Assembly (NCBI GenBank): GCA_028752905.1
Contig: JAQNBH010000013.1
Location: 12,452,897 to 12,516,896 of the forward strand
DNA: 64,000 nt
Direction of reading: 5' to 3'
Origin: Cladorhizidae sp. MBARI D1340-BT2
Taxonomy: Eukaryota; Porifera; Demospongiae; Poecilosclerida; Cladorhizidae
The position numbers and the translations under genes were made by a program. The notes beneath the pieces are model-generated. The model made no database searches, was not told the origin of the DNA, and saw nothing but the letters and a program-made list of their open reading frames with translations. Shown here in pieces: positions 28,519-42,000 of this stretch. Position 1 is the first letter of the stretch. Every line of letters begins with the position of its first letter.

Positions 28519-29400
28519 CAATTAATCAACACCAGATAGTCTAGATGCCTACTACAGAAGTGACCTGGCCAATGCCTATCTGCATGTACATTAATCAACC
28601 CCAGATAGTCTAGATGCCTACTACAGAAGTGACCTGGCAAATGCCTACCTGCATGTGTAAATTAATCAACCCCAAATAGTCTAGATACCTACTACAGAAG
28701 TGACCTGCTATCTGCATGTAAATTAATCAACCCCAGATAGTCTAGATGCCTACTACAGAAGTGACCTGGCCAATGCCTATCTGCATGTATATTAATCAAC
28801 CCCAGATAGTCTAGATACCCACTACAGAAGTGACCTGGCCAATGCCTATCTGCATGTACATTAATCAACCCCAGATAGTTTAGATGCCTACTACAGAAGT
28901 GACCTGGCCAATGCCTATCTGCATGTAAATTAATCAACCCCAGATAGTCTAGATGCCTACTACAGAAGTGACCTGGCCAATGCCTATCTGCATGTACATT
29001 AATCAACCCCAGATAGTCTAGATGCCGAAGTGACCTGGCCAATGCCTACCTGCATGTAAATTAATCAACCCCAGATAGTCTAGATGCCTACTACAGAAGT
29101 GACCTGGCCAATGCCTATCTGCATGTATATTAATCAACCCCAGATAGTTTAGATGCCTACTACAGAAATGACCTGGCCAATGCCTATCTGCATCTACATT
29201 AATCAACCCCAGATAGTCTAGATGCCTACTACAGAAGTGACCTGGCCAATGCCTATCTGCATGTATATTAATCAACCCCAGATAGTTTAGATGCCTACTA
29301 CAGAAGTGACCTGGCCAATGCCTATCTGCATCTACATTAATCAACCCCAGATAGTCTAGATGCCTACTACAGAAGTGACCTGGCCAATGCCTATATTAAT
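28519..29400 (+). repeat. Higher-order duplicate of about 26005-26886 (offset 2514 bp)
   Basis: The -10 monomer, the +2/-8 pair, the -7 monomer and the GAAATGACC variant (about 26653 and 29167) recur at a 2514 bp offset. The match ends after the -10 monomer with CCTAT joined to ATTAAT at about 29390. Confidence 0.75.
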
Positions 29401-30029
29401 CAACCCCAGATAGTCTAGATGTCTACTACAGAAGTGACCTGGCCAATGCCTATCTGCATGTACATTAATCAACCCCAGATAGTTTAGATGCCTACTACAG
29501 AAGTGACCTGGCCAATGCCTATCTGCATGTAAATTAATCAAGCCCAGATAGTCTAGATGCCTACTACAGAAGTGACCTGGCCAATGCCTATCTGCATGTA
29601 CATTAATCAACCCCAGATAGTCTAGATGCCGAAGTGACCTGGCCAATGCCTACCTGCATGTAAATTAATCAACCCCAGATAGTCTAGATGCCTACTACAG
29701 AAGTGACCTGACCAATGCCTATCTGCATGTAAATTAATCAACCCCAGATAGTCTAGATGCCTACTACAGAAGTGACCTGGCCAATGCCTATCTGCATGTA
29801 CATTAATCAACCCCAGATAGTTTAGATGCCTACTACAGAAGTGACCTGGCCAATGCCTATCTGCATGTAAATTAATCAACCCCAGATAGTCTAGATGCCT
29901 ACCACAGAAGTGACCTGGCCAATGCCTATCTGCATGTACATTAATCAACCCCAGATAGTCTAGATGCCTACTACAGAAGTGACCTGGCCAATGCCTACCT
30001 GCATGTGTAAATTAATCAACCCCAGATAG

Positions 30030-30057
30030 AATGGGCTAGGGCTAGGGCTAGGGCTAG
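30030..30057 (+). repeat. Expanded CTAGGG insert, 4 GGG tracts
   Basis: The insert is 28 bp, one hexamer longer than most others: AATGGG, three CTAGGG hexamers, then CTAG. Four GGG tracts separated by CTA fit the canonical intramolecular G-quadruplex pattern on the + strand, which the three-tract copies do not. Quadruplex formation is an inference from the motif. Confidence 0.95.
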
Positions 30058-33000
30058 TCTAGATGCCTACTACAGAAGTGACCTGCTATCTGCAAGTAAA
30101 TTAATCAACCCCAGATAGTCTAGATGTCTACTACAGAAGTGACCTGGCCAATGCCTATCTGCATGTATATTAATCAACCCCAGATAGTCTAGATACCTAC
30201 TACAGAAGTGACCTGGCCAATGCCTATCTGCATGTACATTAATCAACCCCAGATAGTTTAGATGAAGTGACCTGGCCAATGCCTATCTGCATGTAAATTA
30301 ATCAACACCAGATAGTCTAGATGCCTACTACAGAAGTGACCTGGCCAATGCCTATCTGCATGTACATTAATCAACCCCAGATAGTCTAGATGCCTACTAC
30401 AGAAGTGACCTGGCCAATGCCTACCTGCATGTGTAAATTAATCAACCCCAAATAGTCTAGATACCTACTACAGAAGTGACCTGCTATCTGCATGTAAATT
30501 AATCAACCCCAGATAGTCTAGATGCCTACTACAGAAGTGACCTGGCCAATGCCTATCTGCATGTATATTAATCAACCCCAGATAGTCTAGATACCCACTA
30601 CAGAAGTGACCTGGCCAATGCCTATCTGCATGTACATTAATCAACCCCAGATAGTTTAGATGCCTACTACAGAAGTGACCTGGCCAATGCCTATCTGCAT
30701 GTAAATTAATCAACCCCAGATAGTCTAGATGCCTACTACAGAAGTGACCTGGCCAATGCCTATCTGCATGTACATTAATCAACCCCAGATAGTCTAGATG
30801 CCGAAGTGACCTGGCCAATGCCTACCTGCATGTAAATTAATCAACCCCAGATAGTCTAGATGCCTACTACAGAAGTGACCTGGCCAATGCCTATCTGCAT
30901 GTATATTAATCAACCCCAGATAGTTTAGATGCCTACTACAGAAATGACCTGGCCAATGCCTATCTGCATCTACATTAATCAACCCCAGATAGTCTAGATG
31001 CCTACTACAGAAGTGACCTGGCCAATGCCTATCTGCATGTATATTAATCAACCCCAGATAGTTTAGATGCCTACTACAGAAGTGACCTGGCCAATGCCTA
31101 TCTGCATCTACATTAATCAACCCCAGATAGTCTAGATGCCTACTACAGAAGTGACCTGGCCAATGCCTATATTAATCAACCCCAGATAGTCTAGATGTCT
31201 ACTACAGAAGTGACCTGGCCAATGCCTATCTGCATGTACATTAATCAACCCCAGATAGTCTAGATACCTACTACAGAAGTGACCTGGCCAATACCTACCT
31301 GCGTGTAAATTAATCAACCCCAGATAGTCTAGATGCCTACTATGGAAGTGACCTGGCCCATGCCTACCTGCATGTACATTAATCAACCCCAGATAGTCTA
31401 GATACCTACTACAGAAGTGACCTGGCCAATGCCTATCTGCATGTACATTAATCAACCCCAGATAGTCTAGATGCCTACTACAGAAGTGACCTGGCCAATG
31501 CCTATCTGCATGTACATTAATCAACCCCAGATAGTCTAGATGCCTACTACAGAAGTGACCTGCTATCTGCATGTAAATTAATCAACCCCAGATAGTCTAG
31601 ATGCCTACTACAGAAGTGACCTGGCCAATGCCTATCTGCATGTATATTAATCAACCCCAGATAGTCTAGATACCTACTACAGAAGTGACGTGGCCAATGC
31701 CTATCTGCATGTACATTAATCAACCCCAGATAGTCTAGATGCCTACTACAGAAGTGACCTGGCCAATGCCTATCTGCATGTACATTAATCAACCCCAGTT
31801 AGTCTAGATGCCTACTACAGAAGTGACCTGGCCAATGCCTACCTGCATGTGTAAATTAATCAACCCCAAATAGTCTAGATACCTACTACAGAAGCGACCT
31901 GCTATCTGCATGTAAATTAATCAACCCCAGATAGTCTAGATGCCTACTACAGAAGTGACCTGGCCAATGCCTATCTGCATGTATATTAATCAACCCCAGA
32001 TAGTCTAGATACCCACTACAGAAGTGACCTGGCCAATGCCTATCTGCATGTACATTAATCAACCCCAGATAGTTTAGATGCCTACTACAGAAGTGACCTG
32101 GCCAATGCCTATCTGCATGTAAATTAATCAACCCCAGATAGTCTAGATGCCTACTACAGAAGTGACCTGGCCAATGCCTATCTGCATGTACATTAATCAA
32201 CCCCAGATAGTCTAGATGCCGAAGTGACCTGGCCAATGCCTACCTGCATGTAAATTAATCAACCCCAGATAGTCTAGATGCCTACTACAGAAGTGACCTG
32301 ACCAATGCCTATCTGCATGTATATTAATCAACCCCAGATAGTTTAGATGCCTACTACAGAAGTGACCTGGCCAATGCCTATCTGCATCTACATTAATCAA
32401 GCCCAGATAGTCTAGATGCCTACTACAGAAGTGACCTGGCCAATGCCTATCTGCATGTATATTAATCAACCCCAGATAGTTTAGATGCCTACTACAGAAG
32501 TGACCTGGCCAATGCCTATCTGCATCTACATTAATCAACCCCAGATAGTCTAGATGCCTACTACAGAAGTGACCTGGCCAATGCCTATCTGCATGTAAAT
32601 TAATCAACCCCAGATAGTCTAGATGTCTACTACAGAAGTGACCTGGCCAATGCCTATCTGCATGTACATTAATCAACACCAGATAGTCTAGATACCTACT
32701 ACAGAAGTGACCTGGCCAATACCTACCTGCGTGTAAATTAATCAACCCCAGATAGTCTAGATGCCTACTATGGAAGTGACCTGGCCCATGCCTACCTGCA
32801 TGTACATTAATCAACCCCAGATAGTCTAGATACCTACTACAGAAGTGACCTGGCCAATGCCTATCTGCATGTACATTAATCAACCCCAGATAGTCTAGAT
32901 GCCTACTACAGAAGTGACCTGGCCAATGCCTATCTGCATGTACATTAATCAACCCCAGATAGTCTAGATGCCTACTACAGAAGTGACCTGCTATCTGCAT

Positions 33001-34580
33001 GTAAATTAATCAACCCCAGATAGTCTAGATGCCTACTACAGAAGTGACCTGGCCAATGCCTATCTGCATGTATATTAATCAACCCCAGATAGTCTAGATA
33101 CCTACTACAGAAGTGACCTGGCCAATGCCTATCTGCATGTACATTAATCAACCCCAGATAGTTTAGATGCCTACTACAGAAGTGACCTGGCCAATGCCTA
33201 TCTGCATGTAAATTAATCAACCCCAGATAGTCTAGATGCCTACTACAGAAGTGACCTGGCCAATGCCTACCTGCATGTACATTAATCAACCCCAGATAGT
33301 CTAGATACCTACTACAGAAGTGACCTGGCCAATGCCTATCTGCATGTACATTAATCAACCCCAGATAGTCTAGATGCCTACTACAGAAGTGACCTGGCCA
33401 ATGCCTATCTGCATGTACATTAATCAACCCCAGATAGTCTAGATGCCTACTACAGAAGTGACCTGCTATCTGCATGTAAATTAATCAACCCCAGATAGTC
33501 TAGATGCCTACTACAGAAGTGACCTGGCCAATGCCTATCTGCATGTACATTAATCAACCCCAGATAGTCTAGATGCCGAAGTGACCTGGCCAATGCCTAC
33601 CTGCATGTAAATTAATCAACCCCAGATAGTCTAGATGCCTACTACAGAAGTGACCTGGCCAATGCCTATCTGCATGTATATTAATCAACCCCAGATAGTT
33701 TAGATGCCTACTACAGAAATGACCTGGCCAATGCCTATCTGCATCTACATTAATCAACCCCAGATAGTCTAGATGCCTACTACAGAAGTGACCTGGCCAA
33801 TGCCTATCTGCATGTATATTAATCAACCCCAGATAGTTTAGATGCCTACTACAGAAGTGACCTGGCCAATGCCTATCTGCATCTACATTAATCAACCCCA
33901 GATAGTCTAGATGCCTACTACAGAAGTGACCTGGCCAATGCCTATATTAATCAACCCCAGATAGTCTAGATGTCTACTACAGAAGTGACCTGGCCAATGC
34001 CTATCTGCATGTACATTAATCAACCCCAGATAGTTTAGATGCCTACTACAGAAGTGACCTGGCCAATGCCTATCTGCATGTAAATTAATCAAGCCCAGAT
34101 AGTCTAGATGCCTACTACAGAAGTGACCTGGCCAATGCCTATCTGCATGTACATTAATCAACCCCAGATAGTCTAGATGCCGAAGTGACCTGGCCAATGC
34201 CTACCTGCATGTAAATTAATCAACCCCAGATAGTCTAGATGCCTACTACAGAAGTGACCTGACCAATGCCTATCTGCATGTAAATTAATCAACCCCAGAT
34301 AGTCTAGATGCCTACTACAGAAGTGACCTGGCCAATGCCTATCTGCATGTACATTAATCAACCCCAGATAGTTTAGATGCCTACTACAGAAGTGACCTGG
34401 CCAATGCCTATCTGCATGTAAATTAATCAACCCCAGATAGTCTAGATGCCTACCACAGAAGTGACCTGGCCAATGCCTATCTGCATGTACATTAATCAAC
34501 CCCAGATAGTCTAGATGCCTACTACAGAAGTGACCTGGCCAATGCCTACCTGCATGTGTAAATTAATCAACCCCAGATAG

Positions 34581-34608
34581 AATGGGCTAGGGCTAGGGCT
34601 AGGGCTAG
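34581..34608 (+). repeat. Expanded CTAGGG insert, 4 GGG tracts
   Basis: 28 bp insert identical to the one at 30030 and lying 4551 bp from it, so the extra hexamer was present before the 4551 bp duplication. Confidence 0.95.
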
Positions 34609-36049
34609 TCTAGATGCCTACTACAGAAGTGACCTGCTATCTGCAAGTAAATTAATCAACCCCAGATAGTCTAGATGTCTACTACAGAAGTGACCTGGCC
34701 AATGCCTATCTGCATGTATATTAATCAACCCCAGATAGTCTAGATACCTACTACAGAAGTGACCTGGCCAATGCCTATCTGCATGTACATTAATCAACCC
34801 CAGATAGTTTAGATGAAGTGACCTGGCCAATGCCTATCTGCATGTAAATTAATCAACACCAGATAGTCTAGATGCCTACTACAGAAGTGACCTGGCCAAT
34901 GCCTATCTGCATGTACATTAATCAACCCCAGATAGTCTAGATGCCTACTACAGAAGTGACCTGGCCAATGCCTACCTGCATGTGTAAATTAATCAACCCC
35001 AAATAGTCTAGATACCTACTACAGAAGTGACCTGCTATCTGCATGTAAATTAATCAACCCCAGATAGTCTAGATGCCTACTACAGAAGTGACCTGGCCAA
35101 TGCCTATCTGCATGTATATTAATCAACCCCAGATAGTCTAGATACCCACTACAGAAGTGACCTGGCCAATGCCTATCTGCATGTACATTAATCAACCCCA
35201 GATAGTTTAGATGCCTACTACAGAAGTGACCTGGCCAATGCCTATCTGCATGTAAATTAATCAACCCCAGATAGTCTAGATGCCTACTACAGAAGTGACC
35301 TGGCCAATGCCTATCTGCATGTACATTAATCAACCCCAGATAGTCTAGATGCCGAAGTGACCTGGCCAATGCCTACCTGCATGTAAATTAATCAACCCCA
35401 GATAGTCTAGATGCCTACTACAGAAGTGACCTGGCCAATGCCTATCTGCATGTATATTAATCAACCCCAGATAGTTTAGATGCCTACTACAGAAATGACC
35501 TGGCCAATGCCTATCTGCATCTACATTAATCAACCCCAGATAGTCTAGATGCCTACTACAGAAGTGACCTGGCCAATGCCTATCTGCATGTATATTAATC
35601 AACCCCAGATAGTTTAGATGCCTACTACAGAAGTGACCTGGCCAATGCCTATCTGCATCTACATTAATCAACCCCAGATAGTCTAGATGCCTACTACAGA
35701 AGTGACCTGGCCAATGCCTATATTAATCAACCCCAGATAGTCTAGATGTCTACTACAGAAGTGACCTGGCCAATGCCTATCTGCATGTACATTAATCAAC
35801 CCCAGATAGTCTAGATACCTACTACAGAAGTGACCTGGCCAATACCTACCTGCGTGTAAATTAATCAACCCCAGATAGTCTAGATGCCTACTATGGAAGT
35901 GACCTGGCCCATGCCTACCTGCATGTACATTAATCAACCCCAGATAGTCTAGATACCTACTACAGAAGTGACCTGGCCAATGCCTATCTGCATGTACATT
36001 AATCAACCCCAGATAGTCTAGATGCCTACTACAGAAGTGACCTGGCCAA

Positions 36050-39000
36050 TGCCTATCTGCATGTACATTAATCAACCCCAGATAGTCTAGATGCCTACTA
36101 CAGAAGTGACCTGCTATCTGCATGTAAATTAATCAACCCCAGATAGTCTAGATGCCTACTACAGAAGTGACCTGGCCAATGCCTATCTGCATGTATATTA
36201 ATCAACCCCAGATAGTCTAGATACCTACTACAGAAGTGACGTGGCCAATGCCTATCTGCATGTACATTAATCAACCCCAGATAGTCTAGATGCCTACTAC
36301 AGAAGTGACCTGGCCAATGCCTATCTGCATGTACATTAATCAACCCCAGTTAGTCTAGATGCCTACTACAGAAGTGACCTGGCCAATGCCTACCTGCATG
36401 TGTAAATTAATCAACCCCAAATAGTCTAGATACCTACTACAGAAGCGACCTGCTATCTGCATGTAAATTAATCAACCCCAGATAGTCTAGATGCCTACTA
36501 CAGAAGTGACCTGGCCAATGCCTATCTGCATGTATATTAATCAACCCCAGATAGTCTAGATACCCACTACAGAAGTGACCTGGCCAATGCCTATCTGCAT
36601 GTACATTAATCAACCCCAGATAGTTTAGATGCCTACTACAGAAGTGACCTGGCCAATGCCTATCTGCATGTAAATTAATCAACCCCAGATAGTCTAGATG
36701 CCTACTACAGAAGTGACCTGGCCAATGCCTATCTGCATGTACATTAATCAACCCCAGATAGTCTAGATGCCGAAGTGACCTGGCCAATGCCTACCTGCAT
36801 GTAAATTAATCAACCCCAGATAGTCTAGATGCCTACTACAGAAGTGACCTGACCAATGCCTATCTGCATGTATATTAATCAACCCCAGATAGTTTAGATG
36901 CCTACTACAGAAGTGACCTGGCCAATGCCTATCTGCATCTACATTAATCAAGCCCAGATAGTCTAGATGCCTACTACAGAAGTGACCTGGCCAATGCCTA
37001 TCTGCATGTATATTAATCAACCCCAGATAGTTTAGATGCCTACTACAGAAGTGACCTGGCCAATGCCTATCTGCATCTACATTAATCAACCCCAGATAGT
37101 CTAGATGCCTACTACAGAAGTGACCTGGCCAATGCCTATCTGCATGTAAATTAATCAACCCCAGATAGTCTAGATGTCTACTACAGAAGTGACCTGGCCA
37201 ATGCCTATCTGCATGTACATTAATCAACACCAGATAGTCTAGATACCTACTACAGAAGTGACCTGGCCAATACCTACCTGCGTGTAAATTAATCAACCCC
37301 AGATAGTCTAGATGCCTACTATGGAAGTGACCTGGCCCATGCCTACCTGCATGTACATTAATCAACCCCAGATAGTCTAGATACCTACTACAGAAGTGAC
37401 CTGGCCAATGCCTATCTGCATGTACATTAATCAACCCCAGATAGTCTAGATGCCTACTACAGAAGTGACCTGGCCAATGCCTATCTGCATGTACATTAAT
37501 CAACCCCAGATAGTCTAGATGCCTACTACAGAAGTGACCTGCTATCTGCATGTAAATTAATCAACCCCAGATAGTCTAGATGCCTACTACAGAAGTGACC
37601 TGGCCAATGCCTATCTGCATGTATATTAATCAATCCCAGATAGTCTAGATACCTACTACAGAAGTGACCTGGCCAATGCCTATCTGCATGTACATTAATC
37701 AACCCCAGATAGTTTAGATGCCTACTACAGAAGTGACCTGGCCAATGCCTATCTGCATGTAAATTAATCAACCCCAGATAGTCTAGATGCCTACTACAGA
37801 AGTGACCTGGCCAATGCCTACCTGCATGTACATTAATCAACCCCAGATAGTCTAGATACCTACTACAGAAGTGACCTGGCCAATGCCTATCTGCATGTAC
37901 ATTAATCAACCCCAGATAGTCTAGATGCCTACTACAGAAGTGACCTGGCCAATGCCTATCTGCATGTACATTAATCAACCCCAGATAGTCTAGATGCCTA
38001 CTACAGAAGTGACCTGCTATCTGCATGTAAATTAATCAACCCCAGATAGTCTAGATGCCTACTACAGAAGTGACCTGGCCAATGCCTATCTGCATGTATA
38101 TTAATCAACCCCAGATAGTCTAGATACCTACTACAGAAGTGACCTGGCCAATGCCTATCTGCATGTACATTAATCAACCCCAGATAGTTTAGATGCCTAC
38201 TACAGAAGTGACCTGGCCAATGCCTATCTGCATGTAAATTAATCAACCCCAGATAGTCTAGATGCCTACTACAGAAGTGACCTGGCCAATGCCTATCTGC
38301 ATGTACATTAATCAACCCCAGATAGTCTAGATGTCTACTACAGAAGTGACCTGGCCAATGCCTACCTGCATGTGTAAATTAATCCACCCCAGATAGTCTA
38401 GATACCTACTACAGAAGTGACCTGCTATCTGCATGTAAATTAATCAACCCCAGATAGTCTAGATGCCTACTACAGAAGTGACCTGGCCAATGCCTATCTG
38501 CATGTATATTAATCAACCCCAGATAGTCTAGATACCTACTACAGAAGTGACCTGACCAATGCCTATCTGCATGTACATTAATCAACCCCAGATAGTTTAG
38601 ATGCCTACTACAGAAGTGACCTGGCCAATGCCTATCTGCATCTACATTAATCAACCCCAGATAGTCTAGATGCCTACTACAGAAGTGACCTGGCCAATGC
38701 CTATCTGCATGTACATTAATCAACCCCAGATAGTCTAGATGTCTACTACAGAAGTGACCTGGCCAATGCCTACCTGCAGGTGTAAATTAATCCACCCCAA
38801 ATAGTCTAGATACCTACTACAGAAGTGACCTGCTATCTGCATGTAAATTAATCAACCCCAGATAGTCTAGATGCCTACTACAGAAGTGACCTGGCCAATG
38901 CCTATCTGCATGTATATTAATCAACCCCAGATAGTCTAGATACCTACTACAGAAGTGACCTGACCAATGCCTATCTGCATGTACATTAATCAACCCCAGA

Positions 39001-42000
39001 TAGTTTAGATGCCTACTACAGAAGTGACCTGGCCAATGCCTATCTGCATCTACATTAATCAACCCCAGATAGTCTAGATGCCTACTACAGAAGTGACCTG
39101 GCCAATGCCTATCTGCATGTAAATTAATCAACCCCAGATAGTCTAGATGTCTACTACAGAAGTGACCTGGCCAATGCCTATCTGCATGTACATTAATCAA
39201 CCCCAGATAGTCTAGATACCTACTACAGAAGTGACCTGGCCAATACCTACCTGCGTGTAAATTAATCAACTCCAGATAGTCTAGATGCCTACTATGGAAG
39301 TGACCTGGCCCATGCCTACCTGCATGTACATTAATCAACCCCAGATAGTCTAGATACCTACTACAGAAGTGACCTGGCCAATGCCTATCTGCATGTACAT
39401 TAATCAACCCCAGATAGTCTAGATGCCTACTACAGAAGTGACCTGGCCAATGCCTATCTGCATGTACATTAATCAACCCCAGATAGTCTAGATGCCTACT
39501 ACAGAAGTGACCTGGCCAATGCCTATCTGCATGTATATTAATCAACCCCAGATAGTCTAGATACCTACTACAGAAGTGACGTGGCCAATGCCTATCTGCA
39601 TGTACATTAATCAACCCCAGATAGTCTAGATGCCTACTACAGAAGTGACCTGGCCAATGCCTATCTGCATGTACATTAATCAACCCCAGATAGTCTAGAT
39701 GCCTACTACAGAAGTGACCTGGCCAATGCCTACCTGCATGTGTAAATTAATCAACCCCAAATAGTCTAGATACCTACTACAGAAGCGACCTGCTATCTGC
39801 ATGTAAATTAATCAACCCCAGATAGTCTAGATGCCTACTACAGAAGTGACCTGGCCAATGCCTATCTGCATGTATATTAATCAACCCCAGATAGTCTAGA
39901 TACCCACTACAGAAGTGACCTGGCCAATGCCTATCTGCATGTACATTAATCAACCCCAGATAGTTTAGATGCCTACTACAGAAGTGACCTGGCCAATGCC
40001 TATCTGCATGTAAATTAATCAACCCCAGATAGTCTAGATGCCTACTACAGAAGTGACCTGGCCAATGCCTATCTGCATGTACATTAATCAACCCCAGATA
40101 GTCTAGATGCCGAAGTGACCTGGCCAATGCCTACCTGCATGTAAATTAATCAACCCCAGATAGTCTAGATGCCTACTACAGAAGTGACCTGACCAATGCC
40201 TATCTGCATGTATATTAATCAACCCCAGATAGTTTAGATGCCTACTACAGAAGTGACCTGGCCAATGCCTATCTGCATGTACATTAATCAACCCCAGATA
40301 GTCTAGATGCCTACTACAGAAGTGACCTGGCCAATGCCTATCTGCATGTACATTAATCAACCCCAGATAGTCTAGATGCCTACTACAGAAGTGACCTGCT
40401 ATCTGCATGTAAATTAATCAACCCCAGATAGTCTAGATGCCTACTACAGAAGTGACCTGGCCAATGCCTATCTGCATGTATATTAATCAACCCCAGATAG
40501 TCTAGATACCTACTACAGAAGTGACGTGGCCAATGCCTATCTGCATGTACATTAATCAACCCCAGATAGTCTAGATGCCTACTACAGAAGTGACCTGGCC
40601 AATGCCTATCTGCATGTACATTAATCAACCCCAGATAGTCTAGATGCCTACTACAGAAGTGACCTGGCCAATGCCTACCTGCATGTGTAAATTAATCAAC
40701 CCCAAATAGTCTAGATACCTACTACAGAAGCGACCTGCTATCTGCATGTAAATTAATCAACCCCAGATAGTCTAGATGCCTACTACAGAAGTGACCTGGC
40801 CAATGCCTATCTGCATGTATATTAATCAACCCCAGATAGTCTAGATACCCACTACAGAAGTGACCTGGCCAATGCCTATCTGCATGTACATTAATCAACC
40901 CCAGATAGTTTAGATGCCTACTACAGAAGTGACCTGGCCAATGCCTATCTGCATGTAAATTAATCAACCCCAGATAGTCTAGATGCCTACTACAGAAGTG
41001 ACCTGGCCAATGCCTATCTGCATGTACATTAATCAACCCCAGATAGTCTAGATGCCGAAGTGACGTGGCCAATGCCTACCTGCATGTAAATTAATCAACC
41101 CCAGATAGTCTAGATGCCTACTATAGAAGTGACCTGACCAATGCCTATCTGCATGTATATTAATCAACCCCAGATAGTTTAGATGCCTACTACAGAAGTG
41201 ACCTGGCCAATGCCTATCTGCATCTACATTAATCAAGCCCAGATAGTCTAGATGCCTACTACAGAAGTGACCTGGCCAATGCCTATCTGCATGTATATTA
41301 ATCAACCCCAGATAGTTTAGATGCCTACTACAGAAGTGACCTGGCCAATGCCTATCTGCATCTACATTAATCAACCCCAGATAGTCTAGATGCCTACTAC
41401 AGAAGTGACCTGGCCAATGCCTATCTGCATGTACATTAATCAACACCAGATAGTCTAGATACCTACTACAGAAGTGACCTGGCCAATACCTACCTGCGTG
41501 TAAATTAATCAACCCCAGATAGTCTAGATGCCTACTATGGAAGTGACCTGGCCCATGCCTACCTGCATGTACATTAATCAACCCCAGATAGTCTAGATAC
41601 CTACTACAGAAGTGACCTGGCCAATGCCTATCTGCATGTACATTAATCAACCCCAGATAGTCTAGATGCCTACTACAGAAGTGACCTGGCCAATGCCTAT
41701 CTGCATGTACATTAATCAACCCCAGATAGTCTAGATGCCTACTACAGAAGTGACCTGCTATCTGCATGTAAATTAATCAACCCCAGATAGTCTAGATGCC
41801 TACTACAGAAGTGACCTGGCCAATGCCTATCTGCATGTATATTAATCAACCCCAGATAGTCTAGATACCTACTACAGAAGTGACCTGGCCAATGCCTATC
41901 TGCATGTACATTAATCAACCCCAGATAGTTTAGATGCCTACTACAGAAGTGACCTGGCCAATGCCTATCTGCATGTAAATTAATCAACCCCAGATAGTCT

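Larger units (their letters stand above)
21963..28519 (+). repeat. Complete tandem duplication, 3279 bp unit, two copies
   Basis: Sequence from about 21963 to 25240 is followed directly by a second copy to about 28519. Every length variant, both CTAGGG inserts per unit (22467 and 24981; 25746 and 28260), the one-base-short ATGCCATC monomers (about 23655 and 26934) and the GAAGTAACC variant (about 24522 and 27801) are shared. The rare GTCAATT variant ends each copy, at 25240 and 28519, marking the junction. Confidence 0.9.
28920..38021 (+). repeat. Complete tandem duplication, 4551 bp unit, two copies
   Basis: About 28920-33470 is followed by a near-identical copy at about 33471-38021. Shared private markers include AAGCCCAG (about 29539 and 34090, about 32399 and 36950), the four-hexamer CTAGGG inserts (30030 and 34581) and CCCCAGTTAG (about 31796 and 36347). 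A difference is CAATCCCAG at about 37632, unique to the second copy. The very high identity implies a recent event or an assembly duplication. Confidence 0.9.
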
